This document shows, piece after piece, positions 1 through 12,447 of a stretch of 64,000 nucleotides of DNA. Numbering within the stretch: the stretch's first letter is position 1; each line of letters begins with the position of its first letter. Under the pieces are notes generated by a model. The model worked only from the letters and a program-made list of their open reading frames with translations. It was not told the origin of the DNA and did not search any database. The stretch is from Zingiber officinale (lineage: Eukaryota; Streptophyta; Magnoliopsida; Zingiberales; Zingiberaceae): assembly GCF_018446385.1 (NCBI RefSeq), contig NC_055992.1, positions 98,102,947 through 98,166,946 on the forward strand, read 5' to 3'. A program made the translations under genes and the position numbers.

Positions 1-2916
1 TGGTAGCCTCGTGCCCGTAGCTTGGTTCTTCGTCGCCATCTACCTCGTGAACCCTCACTTCTGTTTGATCTAGCCACTGTCGGCTACCTTCCTCTACACG
101 ACCACTGGTCGCCGACAAAGAGGAGGCTATCAGCACAAACTTAAAAAAGGGTATATTTGGTATTGGATGGTGGAAATATGGATTTCAATTTCAGATAGGA
201 TTATATGCGATGATTGTTTCACTGGCCACAGTAGGTCCACCAATAGCTAGTCCAAATGGGTGTCTCAGCTGGCCACAATGAGTTACCACCATAGAGGAAG
301 TCAGATGTTTGATTTGGGTAATGAACTAAATCTGAATAGATTAATTAGTTGATTAATTTACATCTTGTTGATAACCTTGGATTGATTTGGAATTTATAAA
401 TTTGTTAATTAGAAATGTTGATTTTCATATGGTGGAATGAAAGCAGGATTGACGGATGGGTTAATGAAATTGATTTAAGTTGTATTGGCTTGATTAATAG
501 ATTGTGGATTATGTTTGGATTTAGAAGGATTTATGATGAGATTTGACTAGTGATCGATTGATGTGAATTAAGGAGTTTATTGGTAGATTAAGGATGGATT
601 TATCAACTAATTAGATTTGGATCATTAAGTGAAATTAAACATAGTTACCTAAACGAGTTAGGATTGGATTTTGGGTTTAGCTAATTGTTGTATGTGATTA
701 ACCAAATTTTATATCATATGATTTGCAGGATGATGATTGGAGATGAGCGTCTCGACATGGGAGTTGTATTGACATGATCTACGTATAAAGACGAGTATTT
801 CTTCCTTGGCTTCTATATAGTTCTTTGAACTTAGTGCATGGTTATTATTTGATGGATTAGGTTGTTTTACCTTAAATCCATTTGTATTGTTATCCTGCTT
901 GATACTTGTGCTTGACCTTTGAGATGATCTTATTATTTCATATACAGTCTCATCTTTGGATATCTGTACTCTGTTATATATATACATGTAGAGTATGTAT
1001 AGTAGGAGATATTTTGTTGACCGAGTTATCATGCTGATTATGCATTTAACGTTGAGTGTACACATGATTGATATATGTTGTAGGAGTCACTTGGTTGATT
1101 ATCCATTTACATGTTGTGTGTGTACACATGTCCGATGTCGTTATTGGAGATTTCTTGTTGATTATACCTACGTGGGCATGTGCATACATGTTTGGTATAA
1201 CTATTGGAGATTTCTTGTTGATTATACCTTTATGATCATGAGCAAACATGTCTAGTATGATTGTTGGAGGTTTCTAGCTTATTATACCTATGTGGTTATG
1301 TGCATGTATCTGGTAGTGATATTGGAGGTATCATATTAATTATACCTACATTGTAGTGTGCGTACGTATATGGTTTGTATGTGTTTGGTGTGCTACTTAT
1401 AATATTTGTTGTTTAATAGACACCAGTTGGATTTACATATACCTATAGGTGTTAGATGGATATTTGTTTGGAGGTATTTATGATGATTGGGATGTTACAT
1501 TGATAATGATTGCGTTAGTATCATGATTATTTACATCATGTTCATCATTTATTGCATACTGACGACCATTATCTCCCTTGTGGTGTGAGAGCTAGAGTCG
1601 TCAGTCATTTATAGCTGCCCATTCGACCACTGTGGGAGAGTGGTAGCTAGGAGTGGAGCTAGTCCTGTCATGCTCACTTGGCTGCTCAGTGTTATACTCT
1701 GTCAGCCTTGACCACTTATGAGTAGTGGGTCTGGAGGGTACAGTAGTCAGGGGGCTAGAAATGTGAGTGGTCAGGGACCCTGATGCTAAGTAGTTAGATA
1801 ACTACTTAGCTAACTATCCGCTTCGGCTGCTCTATAGTGGTTGTATTGGAGGCTAGTACAGTTGTCATGGACCCAAGTCTCTTGGCCATACAAGGGTCGT
1901 GGTGTTTGGAGGGGTGGTGGGGGTGACCATGTGGCATGCATACGCATTTGCATAGGATGCGTGGTGCATCTGTGGAGATATATTTGCATATATGTCTAGT
2001 AGATACTATCTACATGTGATTGTGATATGTTGCACTTGCTTGAGCTATGATTGTTGCATATGGTTGTCATGCTACATACATGTCATTTATTATACATGTA
2101 TATGTTGTTGGTTATATTGCTCGAGTGTTACGAGTAGATCTGTTATTGATCCCTGGTAAGTTTGATGATTATTATACTATATGTGTCGATTCTAGATTAG
2201 GTATGTGCATTTATTATGTCATTTTCGATATTGATCGTATATGTTAGATCCAAATTGGGTATATGTATTCATTATGTCAGTTATGTTTAAATACATTGAT
2301 TATGTCGTATATGATCATGTTCTTATTTCCCTACTGAGACTGTATACTTTGATCTTCATATTTTATATAGATCATGCACTATCTTATCTATTACTCGCCG
2401 AGTGACCCGCACTCACCACTGCATTTCTATGTTGTCTTTTCCCTCAGGTAGCAAGTAGAAGTATGTGGAGTTGCTTGGAGTATCCTGTCTGTCGGTCCCA
2501 CGTCACATCAGAAGACAGTCTTTATTTCACTTTTGTTTTCTTACATATTTTCCTTATGGTATTGGTATTATATTGGTGTTTAGCCATGTGACTACTTTAT
2601 CATTTTGGTATTCAGTTGTATTTAAGCCGTGTCGGTACGTATTATATCATTTTTGTTTATTTAGGCTTTCCTTTTGTTTCTGCTGTGTTTTTAGTACAGC
2701 CGTGTGAGTTGTTTATTATACAACTATGTGGTTGTGATTATTTTGCTCCAGTCGAGTGGGTTGTGTATATAACTGCATGGTTGTGTATGTTCCAGCCATG
2801 TGAGCTATTGATATAGCTTGTGAGTAGCTTTGTGTTTGTATTCATGATTCATATTGTCACAGTCATAGGGGAGATGTTGTCCATTTGTCGGGCAGGGACT
2901 CCTCTGGGGCGTGACA
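1..2916 (+). mobile_element. Probable Ty3/gypsy LTR, 3' part (non-coding)
   Basis: No convincing coding sequence is seen here; the short open frames are low-complexity. The stretch ends with GGGGCGTGACA, the mirror of the TGTCACGCCCC start common in chromovirus LTRs, and broken copia gag coding sequence begins immediately after it. I therefore read it as the 3' part of a long LTR whose start is off the left edge. It could be a solo LTR inserted into element J, because no primer-binding site follows. The assignment rests mainly on the terminal motif and the lack of genes. Confidence 0.4.
1080..1380. repeat. Degenerate tandem repeat, 60-bp period
   Basis: Five diverged units each contain TTGGAGATTTCTTGTTGATT or a variant, followed by 'ATACC' and a CATGT-rich half. 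The unit anchor recurs at 1144, 1204, 1264 and about 1322, giving a period close to 60 bp; a more diverged unit precedes them from about 1082. The array lies inside the presumed LTR. Confidence 0.7.
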
Positions 2917-3446
2917 TCCACGAACCTCCATCGTACGACAAGGACTACTTCAGACTATGGAAGCATCAGATGGAAAGCTTCGTTATGATGAACGACTTCA
3001 ACTACGACATTGCATTGAAGAAATCTACCCAAAATTTAGAGTCAAATAAAAAGATAATCAAGTTAATTTCAAATTTATTACCTACGAGATTACATGCAGA
3101 ATTGGAGAATACAAAGACACCTACAAGTTCTGGGCTAATCTAACCAAGCTTCACGAGGAGCCTTTGAAGCTAGATGAACGAGACAAAAATGAATCCAGGC
3201 TTGAGTCCAATCCAATGGAGAAGTTGACAGAATTAGAGGTTGCACTTGAGGTTAGTACAATTTACCAAAATACCCCAATTAGTAGAGAATTAAATAATGT
3301 GTATGATAATCTAGATAATTATGAAATTATCCCTAGTATGGTGCATAACAATCTAGATTTTGATCAAGTCAATCAAGACTTCGATCAAATCAGCATCAAC
3401 CTTGACTTGGTCAAACACACATTGACCAAATCAATTCCAATAAATT
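2917..3446 (+). pseudogene. copia gag fragment (UBN2-like), frameshifted
   Basis: The translation begins with PPSYDKDYFRLWKHQMESF, the N-terminal gag motif of plant copia elements (P-P-x-[FY]-[DE]-G/K-x-[DY]-[FY]-x-x-W-K-x-x-M). The frame breaks near 3120. The conserved W-A-N-L-T-K-L-H-E segment follows in another frame and continues to the stop at 3446. No zinc knuckle is present. The fragment is truncated at its 5' end by the neighbouring LTR and cannot encode a working Gag. The assignment to copia rests on these two motifs. Confidence 0.6.
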
Positions 3447-3448
3447 AA

Positions 3449-6400
3449 TTAATTTAGAAATTTTAAAATTAAATAAAAATTCAGAAATAATTAATTAAAA
3501 CATTAAAATAAATTTGAATTTAAAACTTAAAATGAGAAAATAGATTTAAATAAAATCAATAAATACCTTAATAAATTATTTAATAATCTAGACAATATCA
3601 ATCTAGAAAATTCTATCTAAAACAAAGATAATTTAATTAATAAAAATTTAAATCTTAAAGATAAAAGTATAGATAAAACTAATCTAATAAATTCAAATAA
3701 TAAATATAAACTTAAAATACAAAGAAAATATATGTATAAAATTAAGCACTTTGATAAAATCAAAAGTAAATTTAACAAATTTAAAATTAAAGATAACATC
3801 TTAAACAAAGATAATCTAGTAAATTAAAAATTAACGATTGGTAAAAAGTTAAACATTAAAGATAAACCTTTAAAGAAATATAATTGGTACAATTTAACTA
3901 AATTAAAAAATAATATAAAATTAAGCATTAAATATAATCTCTTAAAGAAAGATAATTCAATTAACTTAATAAAATTAAAATTGAAAGAAAATTTAAATAT
4001 TATGTACACTCCTTTATAGAAAGACAATTTAACCAATTTAATTAATTTAAAATTAAAAACTTAAATTGAACATAAATTATAAGTAATTAAACCTTGACTA
4101 CAATTTAATCAAACTTAATTTAACATAACCCAAGTTCAATAATTCAGGAGGAGGTACCAAATTAGTTGACATCTCCAAAATAATAGTTTATCCGGCTGGG
4201 AAATTAAGAAGTAGTTTAATTAGGGACAAAAGCTTAATTTGACAAACAACACTGGAGAAGTTTTAAATAATAGTAGGTTAGGGAAACTCTGTCTATTCTT
4301 ATCTAGGAAGATATGGCTTCGACCTAGTACATTTGGCTTAATGGAACTAACTGAATCTACCCCTTACCCATCTTAGTTGGTTAGACCAAAGTTTCATTAT
4401 TAAGTTCGGTGAATAGGACTATTTAAAAATTTTTAAAGTTGTTGTTACTCTAATGATGTCCAGGTGACTCACCATAACTTAGAAGTTTATCCAAAGAACG
4501 CATATTTATTGAACATAAAGCTAAAACTTGAATCTAATACAAGTTAAATCAAACCTTAAAATTTAACTTAACTCATCTCACAAAATCATAAGATCTCTTT
4601 GTCTTAAAACTTAGACTAAGTGAGATGAATAAGGATTAAATTAAAATTAACTTAAATTAAAATAAAATAAAATAAATACCAATATTAATTTAATTAAATC
4701 CTAAAATCAAAATTGAACTAAACATATGTTAATTAATGTATTAATGATAAAATATTTTAAAAATTCTTTTAAAAGTCATTTTAAAAAATAATACTTATAA
4801 AAATCTTCTAAAAAACTTTTAAAAATTCTTTTAAAAAAACTTATAAAAATCTTCTAAAAAACTTTTAAAAATTATTTTAAATTTTTTATACTTATTTTAA
4901 AAATTCTTTTAAAAATTTCTTTAAAAATTATTTTAAAATTATTTTAAAAATCATTTTTAAAAAATTTATTTTCAAAATTATTTTCAAAATATTTTAAAAT
5001 TTATTTTAAAAATTCTTCTAAAAATCGTCTTAAAAAATTCTTTTAAAAATTGTTTAAAAAATTATATTAAAAAATATTAAAAATCTTCTAAAAATTATTT
5101 TAAAAATCTTTTAATTATTTTAAAAATTCTTTTTAAAATTATTTTAAAAATATTTAGAAAATTATTATAAAAATCTTTTAAAAATTATTTTTAAAAAATT
5201 ATTTTAAAAATCTTTTAAATTATTTCAAAAATATTTTAAATTTTTTTTTATCATTTTAAAAATGATTTAAAAGTTAATTAAAACTTAACCTTAATTTAAC
5301 TTATTCAACTTTAATTTCAACGTTAATCAAAATCTTAACTTTACTTTAATTAAATCATAATTTGTATTAATTAAAGATTAAATCAAATTAAACTTTAACT
5401 TTATTTAATAATTTTAACAAATTTAACTCTGAATTAATACTGACTCTAAACTGAGTTAATCCTAATTTAACGTAATTTAAGTCAAATCTAATCAAAACTT
5501 AAAGATCAAGTAAATGAAAATTAAATTATAACTAATACTTTCTATACAAAAGTTAAGTTGTTTTAATCAAATATGTATTAAATTATTAAATTGAGATAAG
5601 TAAAAGTTAATCAATAAATTATTGATAATGATTAACTATTATTGATTTAGTAACAAATTATTTCTTAACTTAATCCAAGGTTAATAATTGATTAAATGAT
5701 TAATTTAAATAATTAATGGTTAATCAAACTTAATGGGGGATTAATAAAAAATACAAGTTGTTGAAATAATATATCTTTTTTAATATTCCCAACATTATTT
5801 CCCCTAAACACTTAGGTAGAATTTCTCATAGCTAACAAAGACAATCAAAAGGTGCTAGATTAAGGAAGGACCTTGAAAACATGTTGCACATTTTAACATA
5901 CTCAAACCCTAGTATAAATTAAGGAGGAGTAATAAATTAAGGAGGGGTGTTAACTTAAGGGGATGTGTTAAATTAAGGGGAGGGTATTTGGAAACTCCTT
6001 TCAAAAGAGTTCTATTTCATTTTCTTACAAAGTGTTCATGAAACATTCTTTTGAAACCTTACCTACATTGTAAATAAAAAAAAACAATATCTGTTTTGAA
6101 TAATAAATTGAAAATATTTTGTAAATTGCATAGAAAACTACTTTAAAAAATTTTGAAAGATATTTTTTGACAAGTTTTGAAAAGGTTTATAAAATTCTGG
6201 TAAGAATCTATATTTGCAAAATGTATTGTTTTTTATTTTTGTTCAAATATTGGAAAATCATTTGCAAAATGCTTTGTTTTTGAAAATTATATTCCTTTCA
6301 AAATTTCCTTAATTATTTTGAAAATCTCTTTGAAAGGTCTTGCAACATCTTTATGTAAACTAATTTGAAAACTATTGTTTTAACAAACTTGCTTTAAGAA

Positions 6401-6727
6401 AAAAGGCACTTTTGAAAAATACTTTTTGAGAATTATGTGGAAAGCCTTTGCAAAATATTTTTACAAATTTTAGAATTTTTGAAAATCTTTTATAAATTTT
6501 GAAAAAAAATCCTTTTAAAGTTACTTTGAAATTTTTTTTCATTCACTCCTCCCTAACATGAACCTGAGATTTTACCTTTGTAAAGTTTTTATTTGAAAAC
6601 AATACTTGCAAAATTTTTTCAAAAGATAACACTTTCTATTTGAAGTAGTTGGTTTTTCAAAAACTTATTTGCAAAATTATTTGAAGTACTTGAAATAATT
6701 ATTTGAAAACTTGCTTGAAAAACTAGG
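3449..6727. repeat. A+T-rich non-coding stretch with TTTTAAAAATT low-complexity tract
   Basis: About 3.3 kb with no gene visible, very rich in A and T. Between about 4735 and 5275 it becomes a low-complexity tract built of variants of TTTTAAAAATTCTTTTAAAA. It lies between the gag remnant and the 3' LTR of element J, where pol would be expected, but no pol motifs are seen. I see no promoter, RNA gene or conserved block in it. Confidence 0.7.
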
Positions 6728-6735
6728 TTTGCAAA

Positions 6736-7285
6736 TAGGGATGTAAACGAGCCGAACCGATCCGAACAATATTAGGCTCGAGCTCGGCTTGTTTAAGTTA
6801 TATTCGGACTGGAGCTCGGCTCGAGCTCGAATTGAACTTTTATTACAAGGCTCGAGCTCAGCTCGATTTGGAATTATCAAGCTCGCGAACAGTTCGAGTT
6901 CGGCTCGTTATTAGCTCGATTATCAATTATCATAATTAACTAGCCTAATTTGTTAAGCGAGCTCGGGCTCATTTTCGTGCTCATTTTAGAGCTCGTTTTA
7001 AAGCTCGTTTTAGAACTCATTTTTTGGCTCGTTTTAGAGCTCGTTTTGTGGCTCGATTTAAGGTTCATTTTTTGGATCGTAAGCCTACAAACGAACATAT
7101 TCACGAGCTCACGAGCCGAATATCCTTAAGCTCGAGCTCGACTCAATAAAATTGTCGAGCTCGAAATCGAGCTCGAGCTCGAAATCGAGCTCGGCTCGAT
7201 AAGATAAATGAACGAATTCGAACAAATTTTTTATCGAACCGAGCTCCGAATAACTTGCGAACCGTTTGGTTCATTTACATCCCTA
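6736..7285. mobile_element. Non-autonomous hAT-type element, copy 1
   Basis: The element starts TAGGGATGTAAACGA and ends TCATTTACATCCCTA, forming a terminal inverted repeat of about 15 bp. It is flanked on both sides by the same 8 bp, TTTGCAAA (6728-6735 and 7286-7293), the target duplication length of hAT transposons. The interior has no ORF and consists of repeated GCTCGAGCTCG and AGCTCGTTTTAGAGCTCG motifs, so it could fold strongly. A second copy lies at 44693. Confidence 0.85.
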
Positions 7286-7499
7286 TTTGCAAAGTCCTTT
7301 TTGCTAAACCTTAGTTTAATTATTTCTGCTTCATGCATTAATTTTTTTATATATATATGCCAAAAGGGGAAGATAGTGGGTTAGGTTAGGAAAAAAAAAT
7401 CAAATTAACTCACTTTACTCAATTTAACTCAATGTTTGCTTAATTATATTTTTTTTCTAATTTTAACTCAGATTGTTATTACATCAAAAAGGGGGGATT

Positions 7500-8753
7500 G
7501 TTGGTATAGGTTGCACTGATAATCAAATTTTGATATATGATAAATAGGTTAAAGTTAGATATATTATTTGTCTAACCTTTCTACCGAGTGTGCAAGAGTT
7601 GACTGGTCTGAAGGACCTGCCACCAGGATAAAATTCAGCTAGGTTCATGGGACCTGATAGCCGGTGGGAAGTCCAAATAGGTTTGTGGGGTCTGATATCT
7701 AGCTAGAAGTTTGGTTGGGTTCATGGGACTTGATAACCGACTGCAGCCCAGTTGGGTCTGCAGGACCTGACAACTTATAGGAATACCTGGTGGGTCAAAG
7801 GCAAGTCAAGCAACTGCAAGTAGTGAGTGAAGGTAAGCAACTAGAGGAGAGATCCAGTGAGGGTGTGTTCCTGGTTGAGGGAACTATAGGAGTCTGTCCA
7901 GCTTAGGTCTATTTGAGAAACCTAAGTTGAGTCCTTGACTAGATCATGGTCTTGGGGAGATAGGATCTAATTATTATTCCTACTTTATTAATATTGTGCT
8001 AACTCTATTTTGCAAGATAAGCATATTTTCTGTTACCTGGATTAATCTTTTTGTAGGGAATAAGCTGTTGAAAAAAGGGCGTCCAGACACCCGGAGCTGG
8101 TCCGGGTGCTTGGAGCTGGTCCGGGCGCCCAGACCAGCTCGCCCAGGCGGGTGCTGCAGGCATCGGGGCGGTCCGGGTGCCCAAACCAACTCGTAGGGGT
8201 GGGTATCGCAGGCACCCGGGCGGTCCGGACGTCTAGAGTTGGTCCAAGCACCCGAACCAAAAAACTTATCCAAGAGCTGAGTTGGAGCGCATCGACTGGC
8301 TGAGCCACGTCAACATGGTCCAAGCGCTTGGAGGGGTTCTAATCATCCGGAATGGGCCCATATAAGGGCCTTCAACTAGCAGCTTCAGAACAACATTGAC
8401 TACAATTTTTATATTCAAGTACTGCTCCGAAAAAGCTCTGATGACACTAAAAGCTACTCTGATGTCCGAGGAACTAGAGACTTCATTTTCCTTTTTGTTT
8501 GTCGGTAACAAGTTTTATTTTCAGTTCTTGTACTCAATCTTTGTAATCTATTTACAAACTGATAGTGATTGCCCAATGAAAGTGACGACGATCGTGGGCC
8601 TTGGAGTAGGAGTTGTCACAGGCTCCGAACCAAATAAAACTTAGCATTGTTAGCTTTGTCTTTTTATTTCCCTTTTCTACTACGTAACTCATTTTAACTC
8701 ACGATTTTCGACGAATGCTATTCATCCCCCTTTAGTGTATTTATGATTCTACA
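7500..8753 (+). mobile_element. 3' LTR of element J
   Basis: It starts TGTTGGTATAGG directly after a polypurine tract and ends about TGATTCTACA at 8753. It contains a GC-rich module (about 8080-8260) with repeated GGTCCGGGCGCC-type near-palindromes, the same kind of module found in other LTRs in this window. The right boundary is set by the TG...CA rule and the start of LINE-like sequence; it is less certain than the left. Confidence 0.6.
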
Positions 8754-9552
8754 AATACTTTGTTTCCTTGGGCACTTATATTATCTAGTCCAATGACTCT
8801 TTCATTATGCATCTCATTTAAAGTTGTTCTACTTTTGAATTTTGAATTCTATAATAAAATTTTAAATTTTTAACATCATTTGACCTACTTAAATTACATA
8901 AGTTAAGTTGGTCACCTAAACCTTCGTTAAAAAGTTGATGAAAATATCTTTTCTACCGCTATATTATTTCTCTATCATTTACTAATACTCTATTGCATTA
9001 ATCTTTAATATATTTTATTTGCATAAGATCTTTTGTCTTCCATTGTCTCACTTTAACTATTATATAAATTAAATGTTTCTTTTCCCTTATTTTGTATTCA
9101 ATTTTTGATAGAACTGTTCAAATGTTTCTTTTTTTTTATTTACTACTTTTTTAAATCTCTTTCTTGACTATTGTATATTTTTTAAAAAATTTCTCATTTT
9201 TATAAGTATATAATTCCTTATAAGTTGTTCATTTTTCTTTTACTTTCTTTTGTACTTTCTCATTTCGCTACTAAGATTCCTTACTTGGTGGTGTATGTCC
9301 TTTTGACTCACCAAATATACTCTTAGCTACTATTTTTAACTTTAATATCATCTAATCTCATGTCATATTAGAGTCACCATATATTTCACCTAATACTTGT
9401 ACTTTTACTTTCTTCTTAAATATGTTTTATTTTCTATTCTTTAATTTCCACCACTTAATTCTAGAAGTCGTATATATTTTTATTCTATTAATACTTTGTT
9501 TGAGACATATATCCAATACTACTAACCTATGTTGGGTAGTTAAGCTTGTAGG
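8754..9552 (-). mobile_element. RTE-type LINE fragment
   Basis: No intact ORF is present. The A+T-rich sequence shares stretches with the piece at 22497-23318, for example the phrases around 'TTTCCTT.GGCACTT', 'ATGCATCTCATTTAAAGTT' and 'TTAAATTACxTAAGTTA'. That other piece has recognisable RTE reverse-transcriptase motifs on the minus strand. It is broken on the right by the LTR starting at 9553. Confidence 0.5.
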
Positions 9553-10587
9553 TGTTGGTCCTGGTGCAGCCAGTAAGAGGGGGTGGATTGCCCTAAAATT
9601 ACAATTATACCATTTTCGTTCTTTCGACTTGAGTTAGACAAACACTTAATAAATAAAAAGAAAATGCATATAAATAAATATGAGGCTACCGAGATTTACT
9701 TGGTTTATAGCTGGTAAGGTTTCTAATCCAAAACAATGTAAGCACTAGCAAAGTATCCTTCTTTGAGCAAAGTCGGAGGTGGAGAAACCCCGTACAGTGT
9801 TTAAAAGCACGAATTGTAAATATGAAAAATAAAGTGGAAAATGAAGTACAAAAAGTGTTGCGATAAACTTCTAGGACCAGAGCTCTATTTATAACCTACT
9901 GGTCAAATTCATCCATTGGCTAATGTGGCAGGTCCAGGCGCCTGGAGTAAGTCTGAGTGCCCCCATCGATGCATTTTATCTGCTTCGCAACAACTCTTTA
10001 ACGGGCTGAAGATAAAGTTTTATCCTTACCTATGTGCGTGGACCAGTCTGGGTGCCTGGACTAGTGTTGACATGGACGCCGAACGTCATCCTTGCAGCAG
10101 CGTCTCGAAGGGGTGCCTAGTCTCACCTAAGGTGATCCGGGCACCCAAACTGGTCTGGGCGCCTGGATAGGGTCCAGGCGCCTGGAGTCTAAGTGCCCGG
10201 ATAAGGTCCAGGCACCTGGACAAGTCAACTTTATGTTGACTTGTTCGGTTGCTCTGGTCACTTGGGTGATTCTCTGGCCATCCAAAGTTGAGCTCACCCG
10301 AACTCAACTCCGGTCTTCTCCTCGAGCAGTGTTTCGCTCCAGCTTCTCATCTCTCGAAAGCGCCACGCGCATCTTTCTCGCCCGCTGGTGTACTCTTTCG
10401 TAGCACCTCATCCCTCTAATGCATTGAGCCCGTCGAATTGCTTCTCCTGTCATCTTTCTCACTAGCTATGTCTTTCTCTCAACTTCTTGTGTTTCTAAGC
10501 CTCTACACACTCAGACACAAGGTATCAAATACACAGGGCATAACTTAACGCTATTGATCACATCAAAACTAACTCGAGGTACTTACA
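9553..10587 (-). mobile_element. LTR E (apparently solo) of a copia-type element
   Basis: On the plus strand it begins TGTTGGTCCTGGTGC and ends GAGGTACTTACA; read on the minus strand it starts TGTAAGTACCTCGAG and ends GGACCAACA, like the LTRs of elements A and F. It holds the family's features in order: the 'TTTTGATGTGATC' start, a GC-rich palindrome module (GGTCCAGGCGCCTGGA) and a TATA-like GGTTATAAATAG near 9890. No matching second LTR or internal region adjoins it, and I see no clean target duplication. Confidence 0.6.
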
Positions 10588-11164
10588 ATAAGACCTAGTA
10601 GGTCAACTAGAGGGAGGTGAATAGCCTACAAATTATAAATTTAAATTTAAATTTGTAACTACCAAACTTAGTAAGAAACACACATTAATTTTAAACAAAT
10701 AAAAAGATAAACAAAATAGAGAAGAAGTAGAAGTTTTTAATTAGTTTGCAATCGAGGAGGTTGTTAATCCAAGGCGATGTAAAGCTCACTAAAAGAATTC
10801 CTTTGTGAAGGCGGAGTAACCTCTTACAGTAGTTAAGCACAAATAGTAAAAATAAGATTTGTAAACGAAAGTACAGAGTGTGTTGTTTGAACTTCAAGCA
10901 CTAGAGCTATATTTATAGCTCACTAGTCACAACTAGTCATTTGCTGACGTGACGCTTCTCAGGAGCTTGGACTTGGTTGCCTCGATCCACCCCACAAGGC
11001 TTCTTTACAACGGATCAAGGCTTCCCCTTGGACCCGATCCGAGCGCCTGGAGTCGGTTAACATGGACTTTGTGTTGATCCTCTTCGCTGCAACGACTCAC
11101 TGATGTGGCGATAATTCTAGGCGCCTTGACCTAGTTCGAGTGCTTGGAATCAAGCACCCAAACT
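10588..11164 (-). mobile_element. LTR D1, left piece (split by element A)
   Basis: This resembles the LTR at 23319-24248, sharing the 'ACACACATTAATTTTAAAC' and 'AGAGAAG' stretches and the TTGTTAATCCAAGGCGATG motif. The sequence stops at 11164 where element A begins and resumes at 22142 after A ends. The 5 bp next to the two junctions are AAACT and AAACC, a near-perfect target duplication. The left boundary of this LTR against E is not clear. Confidence 0.6.
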
Positions 11165-11335
11165 TATAAGTACCCCATGGTAATTTTGATGTGATCAACC
11201 AAGTCAGGTTAGATTCTGTTGGTATTTAACCCCTATGTATAAGTGTGTATGAACTTAGGAGCACAGAAAGTTGAGCGAAAGACGCGGTTAGCGAGAAGGA
11301 CGACACGGGAGAGAGCCAACAGGCTTGGTGCTTCC
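11165..11335 (+). mobile_element. 5' LTR of A, first piece
   Basis: It starts TATAAGTACCCCATGG, matching TGTAAGTACTCCGTGG at the start of A's 3' LTR (21276), and continues through the TTTTGATGTGATCAACC motif to the insertion point of element C. The first dinucleotide reads TA instead of TG, probably a point mutation. Confidence 0.75.
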
Positions 11336-12447
11336 TGTTGGTGTAGCGAGGACCGGCAAGAGGGAGGTGAATTGCCTGCGATTAAAAACTAAACCCTCCT
11401 CAAGGCTTTCAACTTAATAATAAAGCAACAGTTATGAAATTCAACAGAACTAAAATAAACAGAAATAGAAGACTCAGCTATTTACTTGGTTACAACCAAG
11501 AAGGTTGTTAATCCAAGGCAGTAAAAGAGTGCACTAAAAGAAGTCTCCTTCTCTGAAGGCGGAGTAGCCTTTTACACTTGAAGAGCACAAAACTGTTGCT
11601 TAGGAAATGAGAGTACAGGAGTTGTATTTCGAAATCGTTCGTATTCGTTATTCTGTAAAGCTGCTCGAGACCCTCTTTATATAGGGGTACTAGAGCTTAT
11701 CGGATGACCTGATCTTCGAGACCAGGTTTTGACTCGAGAGGGATCGATCGACCGATCCCCAGGTTCGGTCGACCGAACCTGCTGTACCTGCCCAGTCTTC
11801 TATCCAGGTGTAGTCTCTGTGGATCGAGCTTAGGTTCGGTCGACCGATCCTTTTGTTCGGTCGACCGATCGGCCAACGGTCTCCAGCTGAGTTGGCCCGA
11901 TCAAACTGCTCGACTTGGTCTCTGGATGAACGTTGGTTCGGTTGACCGATCAAGGGGTTCGGTCGACCGATAAGTCCCCCAACGGCTGGCTTGCTGACTT
12001 GGCTTCTGACATGTCACCAGCGGTTGGTCTTCTGAGGATTGGGGTTCGGTCGACCAATCATGGGGTTCGGTCGACCGAACCGTTGACAAGTCAACTCCAG
12101 TTGACTTGCTCCGGTTCGGTTCCTTGGGTGATTACGGCCATCCGGAATAGGGCTCACCCGAACCCAGTTCCCGGCCTTCTCCTCGAGCAGGCTTCCGTCC
12201 GGCTTCTCGTCCCTCGAACGCCGCACACGTTCTTCTCGCTCCACTGGAGTACTCTTCCGTAGCTCTCTCGTCCTTCGGACGCACCGAGCCCATCGGATCC
12301 CTTTCCGTGCCGTTCTTCTCGCTAGCTGCGTCTTCCGCTCGACTTCCTGTGCTCCTAAGTTCCTGCACACTCAGACACAGGGGTCAAACAAAACGCAGGA
12401 CCTAACCAACTTGGCTGATCACATCAAAACTACCACGGGGTCCTACA
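11336..12447 (-). mobile_element. 3' LTR of element C
   Basis: On the minus strand it runs TGTAGGACCCCGTGG ... CCAACA. A TATA-like CTATATAAAG (minus strand) lies near 11672-11682. Between about 11740 and 12080 it contains at least eight copies of a near-palindrome built on TTCGGTCGACCGA. It has one more such module than the 5' LTR. Confidence 0.9.

Larger units (their letters stand above)
2917..8753 (+). mobile_element. Ty1/copia remnant J (partial gag, A+T-rich region, 3' LTR)
   Basis: This is the right-hand remainder of a copia-type element. It holds a broken gag (2917-3446), a long A+T-rich non-coding stretch (3449-7483), a polypurine tract (AAAAAGGGGGGATTG, about 7488-7500) and an LTR starting TGTTGG at 7500. 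The 5' LTR and the start of gag are missing; the sequence begins directly after a different LTR end at 2916. No reverse transcriptase or integrase is seen. A hAT element was inserted later at 6736. Confidence 0.65.

Noticed and set aside
11690-12370. Open frames of 60-118 codons in the LTRs of element C
   Set aside because: They repeat the GGTTCGGTCGACCGA modules (RSTEP-, GRPN-like peptides), appear in several frames and in both LTRs, and have no gene features.
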